Program-made: the position numbers and the translations under genes
Assembly: GCA_038231495.1 (NCBI GenBank)
Contig: JBBRLG010000298.1
Location: 1-8,978 of the forward strand
DNA: 8,978 bases
Direction: 5' to 3'
Origin: JBBRLG01 sp038231495
Lineage (GTDB): Bacteria > Planctomycetota > Planctomycetia > Gemmatales > Gemmataceae
Notes under the pieces: generated by a model
Told to the model about the DNA's origin: nothing
The model's database searches: none
What the model saw: only the letters and a program-made list of their open reading frames with translations
Shown here: positions 1-6,456 of the stretch, piece after piece
How positions within the stretch are numbered: position 1 is the stretch's first letter
Layout: each line of letters begins with the position of its first letter

Positions 1-192
1 CTCCCGCATCTTGAGGATTGCTTCCCGGCGACTCTCTATGGAATAGGCCGGTAGCGCGGGAACCAACCGAGCCACGAGGTTGCCATGTCGTGTAATCGTT
101 ATCTCCTCACCCGCCGCGACCCGTTCGAGGAGTTGCGAAAACCGCGTTTTGGCTTCGTAGGCTCCGACAATGTTCGCCTCAGAAGTTTTCAT
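1..192 (-). CDS. Phd/YefM-type antitoxin, N-terminal part (runs off left edge)
   Basis: The minus strand from the ATG at 192 reads 64 open codons to the window edge, starting MKTSEANIVGAYEAKTRF. The pattern of a short N-terminal strand, then a helix (AKTRFSQLLERVAAGEE), then ITITRHGNLVARLVP is the characteristic Phd/YefM (prevent-host-death) fold. These proteins bind DNA with the N-terminal half and neutralise a cognate toxin with the C-terminal half. Here the DNA-binding half is complete and the toxin-binding tail (after SIESRREAILKMRE) is cut off. Family members are usually 75-95 residues, so little is missing. The toxin gene, commonly a PIN-domain RNase or RelE/YoeB type, would be expected immediately to the left and is not visible. 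A weak GGGA lies just before the ATG. A palindrome 35 bp upstream fits autoregulation. The family call is firm; the toxin partner is inferred. Confidence 0.85.
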   Translation of the reverse strand, partial: MKTSEANIVGAYEAKTRFSQLLERVAAGEEITITRHGNLVARLVPALPAYSIESRREAILKMRE

Positions 193-217
193 TCCCGCAC
201 CATTTCCCAAGCACATC

Positions 218-240
218 AGACTAGCCTTAGACTAGTCTAA
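218..240 (-). promoter_or_regulatory. candidate operator of the antitoxin gene
   Basis: Bases 227-240 (TTAGACTAGTCTAA) are a perfect 14-bp palindrome. A further half-site AGACTAG at 218-224 repeats the one at 229-235 with an 11-bp offset, about one helical turn. It lies 26-48 bp upstream of the antitoxin start. Phd/YefM proteins are known to bind palindromes in their own promoter as dimers, with neighbouring half-sites giving cooperative binding. The repeat structure is seen directly; the operator role is inferred from position. No convincing -10 box was identified. Confidence 0.5.
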
Positions 241-397
241 TTGGTTTCCTCATCCGAATCAATTCAAATCGACTCCTGCGAAGAGGTTCAGCATCTCTCT
301 GACGATGCGCGTCCACTCCCGCAGACCAGACAGAAAAAGTTCAACAGCCGTCTTGTCGCCCCAAGCTCCCGCCTCGACGCTCGCCTGGCAAATCAGG
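241..397. other. gene-free stretch between antitoxin operator and insertion element
   Basis: No intact gene is supported here. On the minus strand a frame ending in TGA at 259-261 reads a protein-like string (ASVEAGAWGDKTAVELFLSG, then LREWTRIVREMLNLFAGVDLN) that looks more natural than random translation. If the element at 407-750 is removed, this frame has no ATG, GTG or TTG between the preceding in-frame stop (inside the DUF1080 3' end) and the protein-like part. It is therefore at best a decayed C-terminal gene remnant, and possibly chance. Confidence 0.3.
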
Positions 398-406
398 CAT
401 CGCCGG
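398..406 (+). repeat. left copy of 9-bp target-site duplication
   Basis: CATCGCCGG here is repeated exactly at 751-759, directly outside the inverted repeats of the element at 407-750. The last G of this copy and the first C of the other copy also pair with each other, so the duplication could be counted as 7 to 9 bp. Confidence 0.8.
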
Positions 407-421
407 GGCTTTGCACAAAAA
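407..421 (+). repeat. left terminal inverted repeat
   Basis: GGCTTTGCACAAAAA is the exact reverse complement of 736-750. Beyond 15 bp the two ends diverge, with only scattered matches inside. Confidence 0.8.
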
Positions 422-604
422 AGGGTTTTCGATAGAGCTTTGCGCCTCTGCCGGAAGACGGTGGTGGAGTGGCGAACGGGCCTGGTTCCAACGCGGGTGG
501 CCAAGGAAGTAGCCGGGGGTCCCGGACGTGGCGCGGCGGTGCCTCCGGGGTCGAATGCTTTAAGTCTTTGCCCGGCCAGAAGTTGCACCTTGGGAAATTC
601 GTTC

Positions 605-623
605 GGGGGGGTGTGTGGGTGGG
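605..623 (+). other. potential G-quadruplex motif inside the element
   Basis: The plus strand carries a run of seven G (605-611), then TGTGT, GGG (617-619), T and GGG (621-623). Splitting the first run as GGG-G-GGG gives four G-triplets with loops of 1, 5 and 1 bases, which meets the usual quadruplex rule. Folding has not been computed or shown. Confidence 0.4.
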
Positions 624-673
624 CGAATGAAACGAATTCCACGGGTTGCCGCGCGCGGGCCGCTTTTGAACCC

Positions 674-714
674 AGTCCGCCAACCGTGGAGGACTGCAAC
701 GTCTTTGGCGGACT
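674..714. repeat. 10-bp inverted repeat near right end of the element
   Basis: AGTCCGCCAA (674-683) is complementary to TTGGCGGACT (705-714) with a 21-base loop. No run of T follows on either strand, so it does not look like an intrinsic terminator even though it lies downstream of the minus-strand DUF1080 gene. It may be a structural feature of the element. Confidence 0.5.
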
Positions 715-735
715 CGCCTAGCTGCCAAAATGACA

Positions 736-750
736 TTTTTGTGCAAAGCC
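736..750 (-). repeat. right terminal inverted repeat
   Basis: This is the exact complement of the left terminal repeat at 407-421. Just inside it, overlapping at 727-739, is a short palindrome AAAATGACATTTT. Confidence 0.8.
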
Positions 751-759
751 CATCGCCGG
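751..759 (+). repeat. right copy of 9-bp target-site duplication
   Basis: CATCGCCGG is identical to 398-406. It lies between the right inverted repeat and the DUF1080 stop codon at 763-765. Confidence 0.8.
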
Positions 760-762
760 TGT

Positions 763-1497
763 TTACTTCCCCGGTTCCTTCACCAGCCAGACGTTGCGGA
801 ACTGCACGGGGTCGCCGTGGAACTGCAACAGGATCGGCCCCGGCGTACACACGTCGCCGCCCATGCCGGCTCGCGTGTTGTCCGACGTGATCTTCAGCTT
901 GTCGTGAATCTTGACGCCGTTGTGGACCACGGTAATCACCGGCGGCTCGGTCTTTTTGCCGTCCGCGCACTTCGGCGCCGTGAATTCGATGTCGTAGCTC
1001 TGCCAGACGGTCGGTGCCTTGCACGCATTCTGCGACGGGGCGGCTACCTCATAGATCGCGCCGCAATCGTTGTTCTTTGAATCCAGGCCGTAGCTGTCGA
1101 GAATCTGCACCTCGTAACGACCTTGCAGGTAGACGCCGCTGTTGCCGCGACCCTGGCCCTTCTTATCCGCTTCGTAAGGCACGCGGAACTCGACGTGCAG
1201 TTTGAAAGTGCCGTCGAACTTTTCCTTCGTGATGATGTCCTGCTTGTCGCCCTGCATGATGCCGCCGTCGAGCAGTTTCCATTCGGCTTTTTTGCCGTCG
1301 CGGCCGGTCCAGCTGTCAAGGCTCTTGCCGTCGAAGAGGACGAGCGCGCCCTTGGGCGGCTCGACGCTCTTCATGTCTTCCTTATCGGCCTTTTTGGCGA
1401 CCTTGAGATCGCTGATGTCGCCATACGGGTCCGCCGCCCTGCCGACCAGCACGACCCCGAACAGCACCGCCAACCCGAGCCACCGGTTTCGCGTCAC
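763..1497 (-). CDS. secreted DUF1080 / 3-keto-disaccharide hydrolase-like protein
   Basis: This 244-residue protein belongs to the DUF1080 family (PF06439, a beta-jelly-roll fold of the concanavalin type), which is greatly expanded in planctomycetes. Some members hydrolyse 3-keto-glycosides; the substrate of this one cannot be told. The start is taken as GTG at 1497: GGGAGG lies 7 bases upstream and the protein then begins with a signal peptide (TRNRW, hydrophobic LGLAVLFGVVLVG at 7-19, likely cleavage near GRA-A). The predicted mature protein would be exported. Family motifs seen are ALVLFDGKSLDSW (51-63), EWKLLDGGIMQGD (72-84), GRGNSGVYLQGRYEVQILDS (116-135), CGAIY (145-149), WQSYDIEF (165-172) and PILLQFHGDPVQFRNVWL (221-238). 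Its length is normal for a single-domain member. Four cysteines (145, 159, 177, 217) could form disulfides. The gene is transcribed divergently from the kinase operon; its 3' end lies 12 bp from the inserted element. An in-frame upstream extension to 1668 lacks sensible protein character. Confidence 0.9.
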   Translation of the reverse strand: MTRNRWLGLAVLFGVVLVGRAADPYGDISDLKVAKKADKEDMKSVEPPKGALVLFDGKSLDSWTGRDGKKAEWKLLDGGIMQGDKQDIITKEKFDGTFKLHVEFRVPYEADKKGQGRGNSGVYLQGRYEVQILDSYGLDSKNNDCGAIYEVAAPSQNACKAPTVWQSYDIEFTAPKCADGKKTEPPVITVVHNGVKIHDKLKITSDNTRAGMGGDVCTPGPILLQFHGDPVQFRNVWLVKEPGK

Positions 1498-1504
1498 GAT
1501 TTTG

Positions 1505-1510
1505 CCTCCC
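1505..1510 (-). promoter_or_regulatory. ribosome binding site fixing the GTG start of the DUF1080 gene
   Basis: On the minus strand GGGAGG ends 7 bases before the GTG at 1497. This is the only strong Shine-Dalgarno match near the 5' end, and it places translation start exactly before the signal peptide, so GTG is preferred over the upstream ATGs. Confidence 0.75.
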
Positions 1511-1662
1511 GTTGAAGAAGTCCAGTGCATCCCTGGATACCCACCCGGCATCTTAGCAAGGGAGTCGGCGACGTGCCACGGTGCGCCCGCGAACTTTGCA
1601 CTCTGCCGAATCTCCTTGCTCATCCCCGCGCGGTCGGTTACTTTTCTTAGTCGGGTGCAGCG

Positions 1663-1696
1663 CCGCACTTGTGCGGAGTGGGCGATCTGCGATAAT
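1663..1696 (+). promoter_or_regulatory. candidate promoter with palindromic operator for the kinase operon
   Basis: TTGTGC (1669-1674) and GATAAT (1691-1696) are spaced by 16 bp, a reasonable sigma70-type pair lying 41 bp before the kinase ATG. The palindrome CCGCAC-TT-GTGCGG (1663-1676) overlaps the -35 element, and another GTGC (1655-1658) precedes it. A dimeric regulator binding there would block or position polymerase. The palindrome is seen; promoter and operator roles are inferred. Confidence 0.4.
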
Positions 1697-1736
1697 CTGA
1701 AGTGCCTTTCCTCTCCCGCAGTCGGAGAGCCGAGTC

Positions 1737-4700
1737 ATGTCATCGTCCTGGACGTGTGTGAATGGACACCACTGGTCAGACCGGTCGGGCACACTCCGCC
1801 CTGCCGCCTGTCCAATTTGTGCGTCCGCGCCTGTCAACAACGGCAATGCCGGTGACGACGCGGCTTTGCTCGGCGTGCCGGCATTGTTGCCCTTGCTGCT
1901 TGCGAGCGTTAACGACGGCATCGTCCTCGCCGACATCCACGGACGCTTGACGTTCGTGAACCAACAGGCCGAACATCTGCTCGGCAGCGGCCTGCTCGAC
2001 ACACCCCTCGCGGAACTGCCACACCGTTACGGCATGTACCACGCCCAGAACGGCTATCTCCTGGCCGCAGCCGACTTACCCTTGAGCCGGGCGCTGCGCG
2101 GCGAAGAGGGCGGCACCGTCGAGGTATTTGTCAACAACGCGGAGATGCGCCGCGGTGTCTTCTTGGGGCTTAGCGCCCGCAAGCTGCACGACGCGGAAGG
2201 CGCATTGCGCGGCGGCCTGATGATTCTCCGCGACCAAACCGATAGCCACTTCCTCGAACAACGCCTGATGCTCAACCAGATGCTCATCCAGGCGCTCATG
2301 GACCACGTACCAAACACCACCATCTATTTCAAGGACCTGGAAAGCCGCTATCTGCGCGTCAACCGCGCCCTGAGCGAGCAGTTCGGCCTGGCCGACCCGC
2401 TCGAAGTCATCGGCCGGCCGGATTACCATTTCTACGACGACGACTACGCCCGACAAACCCTCGCCGAGGAACAGGACATCATCCGCACCGGCACGACGCA
2501 CATCAACCAGGAGGAAAAGCAGCGCTGGCTCGACGGCCACGAGCGCTGGGTGAGCGCCACGCGCATGCCCTTGCGCGACTCCGGCGGCGAAATCATCGGC
2601 ACGTTCGGCCTGGCCCGCGACGTGACGGAGCGCGTCGAAACGATGGCAGCGCTCAAACACAGCGAAGCCCGCTTCCGCAACCTCTTCGCCTGCTCGCCCG
2701 ATGCGGTGTTCGTCGAGGACCACGTCGGCGTGATCCTGGACGTGAACCCGGCCGCCTGCCAGCTACACGGCATGACCGCGGAGGAGCTGATCGGCCGCAA
2801 CATTCTGGAATTGATTCCGACGGCCCTGCACGCCGAAGCCGCCGACCTGTTCTGCGAGATGGTCGCGGGCAAGCGCGAACACCTGGAAGCGTGGAGCTGG
2901 ACGAAGGAAGGTCTGCCCATCCCCGTCGAAATCGTCGCCCGGCCGATCGACCACGGCGGCACGCCCGCCCTGCTCATTCACGTCCGCGACATTACCGAGC
3001 GGAAGCGTACGGCAGAACAACTGCTCAAACTCTCGCACGCCGTGGAACAAACGGCGGACGGCGTCTTCATCACCGACCGGGCGGGCCTAATCCAGTATGT
3101 CAACCCGGCCTTCGCACAAATGACGGGCTACTCCCCCGCTGAGGTCCTGGGTCAGTCGCCGCGGCTGCTCAAGTCGGACCGGCACGACCGGGATTTCTAC
3201 CACCGGCTGTGGGAAACCATCCTTTCAGGCCGGACGTTTCGGGCCGTCTTGACCAACCGCAAGAAAGACGGCGAATTGTTCTTCTCGGACCAAACCATCA
3301 CGCCGCTGAAGGACGCCGCGGGTCAGGTGACGCACTTCGTTTCGACCTGCAAGGACATCACCGAGAGCAAGGCCGCCGAGGAAGAACTGCACCGGAGCCG
3401 CGAGCGCTTCGCCCTGGCCGTGCAGGGGTCGAAAGACGGCATCTGGGATTGGGACATGGTAACGGACGAGGTTTACTACTCGCCGCGCTGGAAGGGGATG
3501 CTCGGCTGTGCGGACCACGAGATTCAAAACCACTTTTCAGAGTGGCAAAGTCGCCTGCACCCCGACGACCGGGAACGCGCCCTGGCCACGATCAAAGAGT
3601 ACGTCGAGGGGGTAATTCCCGACTACGAACTGGAACACCGCCTCCTGCACAAGAACGGCACTTACCGCTGGATTCTGGCGCGCGGCGTGGCCTTCCGCGA
3701 CGTCGACGGCAAGCCCTACCGCATGGCCGGTTCGCACACCGACATCACGGGCCGCAAGCGCGTCGAGGTCGAATTGCGCCAGGCCAAGGAAGCTGCCGAG
3801 GACGCCAGCCGGGCCAAGAGTCAATTCGTCGCCAACGTCAGCCACGAACTGCGCACGCCGCTCAATGGCATCCACGGCATGACGCAGCTGCTGCTCGACA
3901 CCAAGCTCGACGCCGAACAGCGCGAATACTTGACGACCATGCAGTCCTCCGTGAACGCCCTGCTCACGGTCATCAGCGACGTACTCGATTTTTCCAAGAT
4001 CGAAGCGGACCGACTGGAACTCGACCCGACCGATTTCGACCTGCGGCCGGCCCTGGCCGAGGCGCTCAAGCCGTTCCTCGTCCGCGCCCACGGCAAAGGG
4101 CTGGAACTCGCCCTGGAAGTCGCGGAGGACGTGCCGGACCGGCTCGCCGGCGACTGGCCGCGCCTGCGCCAGGTAATCCTGAACCTCGTCGGCAACGCCA
4201 TCAAATTTACCGAACGTGGTGGCGTGTTCGCCCGGCTCGAGCGCGCGGGCGGCACCGAGGCCGGCGACGCGCGCGTGTTCCTGCGGTTTACCGTCCGCGA
4301 CACGGGCATCGGCATCCCGGAGGAAAAGCAGCGGGCCGTTTTCGAGCCGTTCACCCAGGCCGACGGCTCCATGACGCGGAAGTACGGCGGCACCGGCCTC
4401 GGACTGACCATTTCGGACAAACTGGTTCGCTTAATGGGCGGCGCCCTCCACGTCGAAAGCACACCCGGCGTCGGCAGCACGTTCGGTTTTACGGTGACGC
4501 TGTGGCTGCCGACGAACCCCGCGCCACCGTCCAGCGCACCGGAAGCCGCCGGCTCGGCACAACCGGCCCTGTCTGCCGCTGCCGAACGGTCGTTGCACTT
4601 GCTGCTGGTCGAGGACAATAGCGTTAACCAGAAAGTCATCGATTGTTTGTTGCGAAAACAGGGCCACACGTTTACATTGGCCCAAAACGGCTTGGAGGCA

Positions 4701-5408
4701 TTGGAGGCGATTGAACGCGAAACCTTCGACGCCGTGCTGATGGACGTGCAGATGCCGGGGATGGACGGGTTGGAGGCGACCCGGCGGATTCGCGCGGGGG
4801 AAGCCGGCACGCCGCGACACGTGCCGATCATCGCCATGACCGCTCACGTGATGAAGGGCGATCGCGAACGCTGTATGGAGGCGGGGATGGACGCCTACCT
4901 TCCCAAGCCGGTGGATTTACAAAAGCTAACGCGCCTGCTGGCCGAACTGGTTGTTCCCACGGACGCCCCTGAAAAGGATTTCGTCATGCAAAACGGCTTG
5001 GACCATTCGTCGTCCGCCGGCGCGGTGTTGGCAGTCCTGCCGGCGGACAGCTCGGTACTCGAGATCGAACCGGTCCTGGACCTGGCCGAAGCGCTGGAAC
5101 GAGTCGGCGGCGACGAAAAATTACTGGATGAATTGTTCCGTATTTTCCGGGCGGACGCGCCCGGCTGGCTCGCCGACGCGCGGTCGGCCATCAGCCGCGG
5201 CGATGCCAAGCTCCTCCGGCGGGCGGGGCATACGATCAAAGGGGCCGCCAGCAGCCTGGGCGCGCACCAAACCCGCACTGCCGCCGAACGGCTGGAAGAA
5301 CTCGGCCGCAATGACCGCTGGGACGGCGCGGACGCCGCGTGTACCGAATTAGAGCAAGCTCTGGCGCGCCTGGACGCCGAGACGGCGTTTTTCAAACCGA
5401 GGCCTTAA
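1737..5408 (+). CDS. multi-PAS hybrid sensor histidine kinase (HisKA-HATPase-REC-HPt)
   Basis: This is a 1223-residue tripartite hybrid kinase. Residues 7-28 hold a zinc-ribbon-like CxxGHxW...CPxC motif. Approximate PAS domains follow at 55-170, 183-300, 306-425, 427-545 and 551-675, several ending in the typical DITER/DITES linker. The HisKA domain (about 692-757) has H703 in NVSHELRTPLNG. The HATPase domain has its N box at 816-824 (N820), DTGIGIP at 855-861 and GGTGLGL at 884-890. The REC domain (about 954-1070) has E959/D960, phosphoacceptor D1003, T1035 and K1057. The HPt domain (about 1115-1210) has H1165 in GHTIKGAASSLGA. All catalytic residues appear present. No transmembrane segment is seen, so it should act in the cytosol as an intracellular sensor. 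The fourth PAS resembles redox/LOV-type PAS but reads GQSPRLLKS and lacks the LOV cysteine. The ATG at 1737 has GGAG 9 bases upstream and keeps the zinc-binding motif. It forms an operon with the regulator 19 bp downstream, the likely phosphate acceptor. The ligand is unknown. Confidence 0.93.
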   Translation: MSSSWTCVNGHHWSDRSGTLRPAACPICASAPVNNGNAGDDAALLGVPALLPLLLASVNDGIVLADIHGRLTFVNQQAEHLLGSGLLDTPLAELPHRYGMYHAQNGYLLAAADLPLSRALRGEEGGTVEVFVNNAEMRRGVFLGLSARKLHDAEGALRGGLMILRDQTDSHFLEQRLMLNQMLIQALMDHVPNTTIYFKDLESRYLRVNRALSEQFGLADPLEVIGRPDYHFYDDDYARQTLAEEQDIIRTGTTHINQEEKQRWLDGHERWVSATRMPLRDSGGEIIGTFGLARDVTERVETMAALKHSEARFRNLFACSPDAVFVEDHVGVILDVNPAACQLHGMTAEELIGRNILELIPTALHAEAADLFCEMVAGKREHLEAWSWTKEGLPIPVEIVARPIDHGGTPALLIHVRDITERKRTAEQLLKLSHAVEQTADGVFITDRAGLIQYVNPAFAQMTGYSPAEVLGQSPRLLKSDRHDRDFYHRLWETILSGRTFRAVLTNRKKDGELFFSDQTITPLKDAAGQVTHFVSTCKDITESKAAEEELHRSRERFALAVQGSKDGIWDWDMVTDEVYYSPRWKGMLGCADHEIQNHFSEWQSRLHPDDRERALATIKEYVEGVIPDYELEHRLLHKNGTYRWILARGVAFRDVDGKPYRMAGSHTDITGRKRVEVELRQAKEAAEDASRAKSQFVANVSHELRTPLNGIHGMTQLLLDTKLDAEQREYLTTMQSSVNALLTVISDVLDFSKIEADRLELDPTDFDLRPALAEALKPFLVRAHGKGLELALEVAEDVPDRLAGDWPRLRQVILNLVGNAIKFTERGGVFARLERAGGTEAGDARVFLRFTVRDTGIGIPEEKQRAVFEPFTQADGSMTRKYGGTGLGLTISDKLVRLMGGALHVESTPGVGSTFGFTVTLWLPTNPAPPSSAPEAAGSAQPALSAAAERSLHLLLVEDNSVNQKVIDCLLRKQGHTFTLAQNGLEALEAIERETFDAVLMDVQMPGMDGLEATRRIRAGEAGTPRHVPIIAMTAHVMKGDRERCMEAGMDAYLPKPVDLQKLTRLLAELVVPTDAPEKDFVMQNGLDHSSSAGAVLAVLPADSSVLEIEPVLDLAEALERVGGDEKLLDELFRIFRADAPGWLADARSAISRGDAKLLRRAGHTIKGAASSLGAHQTRTAAERLEELGRNDRWDGADAACTELEQALARLDAETAFFKPRP

Positions 5409-5427
5409 CTTCTTGGGGAGACCACTC

Positions 5428-6378
5428 ATGTCGTCGCAATCCACTCCGCAATCGGCAGCCCCTGACAAGGCCGACCCGGTCGTCCTGCCGGCGATGCATA
5501 ACGTACTGGTGGTGGACGATTCGACCGTGGATCGCCATCTGGCCGGCGGCCTCGTCCAGAAGATGGAAGGCTGGAAGGCCAGCTTTGCCGGCAACGGCGT
5601 CGAGGCGCTGGCGGCCATGGAACAGCACATGCCCGACATCGTGCTGACCGACATGCTGATGCCCGAAATGGACGGTCTGGAACTCGTGCAAACGATCCGC
5701 GTCAAATACCCGCGGGTGCCGGTCATCCTCATGACCGCCCATGGCAGCGAGGACATCGCCATCCAGGCGTTGCGGAAAGGGGCGGCGAGTTACGTCCCGA
5801 AAAAGAGCCTGGCTCGCGACCTGCCCGAAACCCTCGATCACATCCTGTCGGCCACGCAGACCGACCGCAACAACCGGCGCATCGTGGACAGCCTGATGCG
5901 CTACGAGACGCATTTCGTCCTGCAAAACGACTCCAACTTGATCGCCCCCCTGGTCGGCTACCTGGAAGACACGATCGCCCGCATCCAGCTGTGCGAGGCC
6001 AGCGGCTTGATGCTCTTGGGCGTGGCGCTGCACGAAGCGCTGACCAACGCCATCTTTCACGGCAACCTGGAACTGAGTTCACAAATCAAGGAGGAGGACG
6101 AAAAGGAGTATTACCGGCTGGCCGCGGAGCGCAAAACTCAGGAACCGTACAAGGACCGCCGCGTGTTCGTCACCGCGACGTTGACGCGCCAGGAAGCGGC
6201 GTTCGTGGTGCGCGACCAGGGCAACGGCTTCGACCCGGCGACGCTGCCCGACCCCACCGACCCGTCGAACCTCGAACGCATCAGCGGCCGCGGCCTGCTG
6301 CTGATCCAGACGTTTATGGATCGCGTCGAGCACAATGAGAACGGCAATCAGATTACCATGCACAAGTACCGCAGCTGA
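5428..6378 (+). CDS. response regulator with RsbW/SpoIIAB-like serine kinase output domain
   Basis: This 316-residue protein has an N-terminal REC domain (about 24-140) with D30/D31, phosphoacceptor D75 in LTDMLMPEMDG, T103 in MTAHG and K125. It is followed by a GHKL ATPase domain of the RsbW/SpoIIAB class (about 165-316). In that domain HEALTNAIFHGN (202-213) is the N box, DQGNGFDP (263-270) the first glycine box and SGRGLLLIQTFMD (286-298) the second. E203 and N207 match the catalytic Glu and Mg-binding Asn of SpoIIAB, so kinase activity is plausible. There is no HisKA domain, so it is not a histidine kinase. RsbW-type kinases phosphorylate STAS anti-anti-sigma proteins and often hold sigma factors. 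Here such activity would be switched by phosphorylation of D75, probably from the HPt of the upstream kinase. A charged insert at about 219-245 separates the N and G1 boxes. The ATG at 5428 has GGGGAG 7 bases upstream. No STAS or sigma gene is visible in the window, so the target is unknown. Confidence 0.9.
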   Translation: MSSQSTPQSAAPDKADPVVLPAMHNVLVVDDSTVDRHLAGGLVQKMEGWKASFAGNGVEALAAMEQHMPDIVLTDMLMPEMDGLELVQTIRVKYPRVPVILMTAHGSEDIAIQALRKGAASYVPKKSLARDLPETLDHILSATQTDRNNRRIVDSLMRYETHFVLQNDSNLIAPLVGYLEDTIARIQLCEASGLMLLGVALHEALTNAIFHGNLELSSQIKEEDEKEYYRLAAERKTQEPYKDRRVFVTATLTRQEAAFVVRDQGNGFDPATLPDPTDPSNLERISGRGLLLIQTFMDRVEHNENGNQITMHKYRS

Positions 6379-6391
6379 GCCGCTTGCGGCT
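6378..6391 (+). other. small hairpin at the regulator stop codon
   Basis: AGCCGC-TT-GCGGCT overlaps the last base of the TGA stop and can fold as a 5-bp stem with a CTTG tetraloop. Only two T follow, so it is a weak terminator candidate on its own and may protect the 3' end. Confidence 0.35.
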
Positions 6392-6424
6392 TTGCGGTGG
6401 GCACCCCAAGACCCATTCGGACGA

Positions 6425-6456
6425 GTGGGGCGATCAGCGCCCCACCTTTCTCGTTA
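6425..6456 (+). terminator. intrinsic terminator of the kinase/regulator operon
   Basis: GTGGGGCG (6425-6432) and CGCCCCAC (6438-6445) form a perfect 8-bp GC-rich stem with a 5-base ATCAG loop. A T-rich tail, CTTTCTCGTTA, follows. It lies 47 bp after the regulator stop codon and before the next gene, so it probably ends the signalling operon. The tail is interrupted by C and G, so termination may be partial. Confidence 0.65.

Larger units (their letters stand above)
407..750. mobile_element. MITE-like non-autonomous insertion element, IS5/IS903-like ends
   Basis: This 344-bp segment is bounded by perfect 15-bp terminal inverted repeats (GGCTTTGCACAAAAA at 407-421 and its complement at 736-750), flanked by an exact 9-bp direct repeat CATCGCCGG. 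That is the signature of a transposition event. No frame inside resembles a transposase; the open frames crossing it are low-complexity readings rich in P, R, G and A. It is therefore a non-autonomous element or an internally deleted IS. IS903-group members of the IS5 family have ends beginning GGCTTTGTTG and make 9-bp duplications, which matches both the first seven bases and the duplication length here; the family assignment is inferred from this. It inserted 12 bp beyond the DUF1080 stop codon and breaks no clear gene. Interior structures include a G-rich run (605-623) and a 10-bp inverted repeat (674-714). The exact duplication suggests a fairly recent insertion. Confidence 0.75.

Noticed and set aside
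259..699. Open frame of 146 codons on the minus strand
   Set aside because: Its start lies inside the inserted element, so only the part outside the element could ever have been a gene; treated as a possible remnant.
305..721. Open frame of 138 codons on the plus strand across the element
   Set aside because: It spans an element end and has proline/arginine/glycine-rich composition without any recognisable transposase or other domain.
1498..1668. N-terminal extension of the DUF1080 protein to an ATG at 1668
   Set aside because: It would bury the signal peptide 57 residues inside the protein, and the strong ribosome binding site points to the GTG at 1497.
3018..3371. Light-sensing LOV domain in the fourth PAS of the kinase
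   Set aside because: The segment resembles redox/LOV-type PAS domains but lacks the flavin-binding cysteine motif (reads GQSPRLLKS), so photochemistry is not supported.
3209..4621. 470-codon open frame on the plus strand within the kinase gene
   Set aside because: It is an out-of-frame shadow rich in R, G, P and H; the overlapping frame holds conserved PAS, HisKA and HATPase motifs.
3821..4837. 338-codon open frame on the minus strand within the kinase gene
   Set aside because: Antisense shadow of high-GC coding DNA, serine/arginine rich with no motif.
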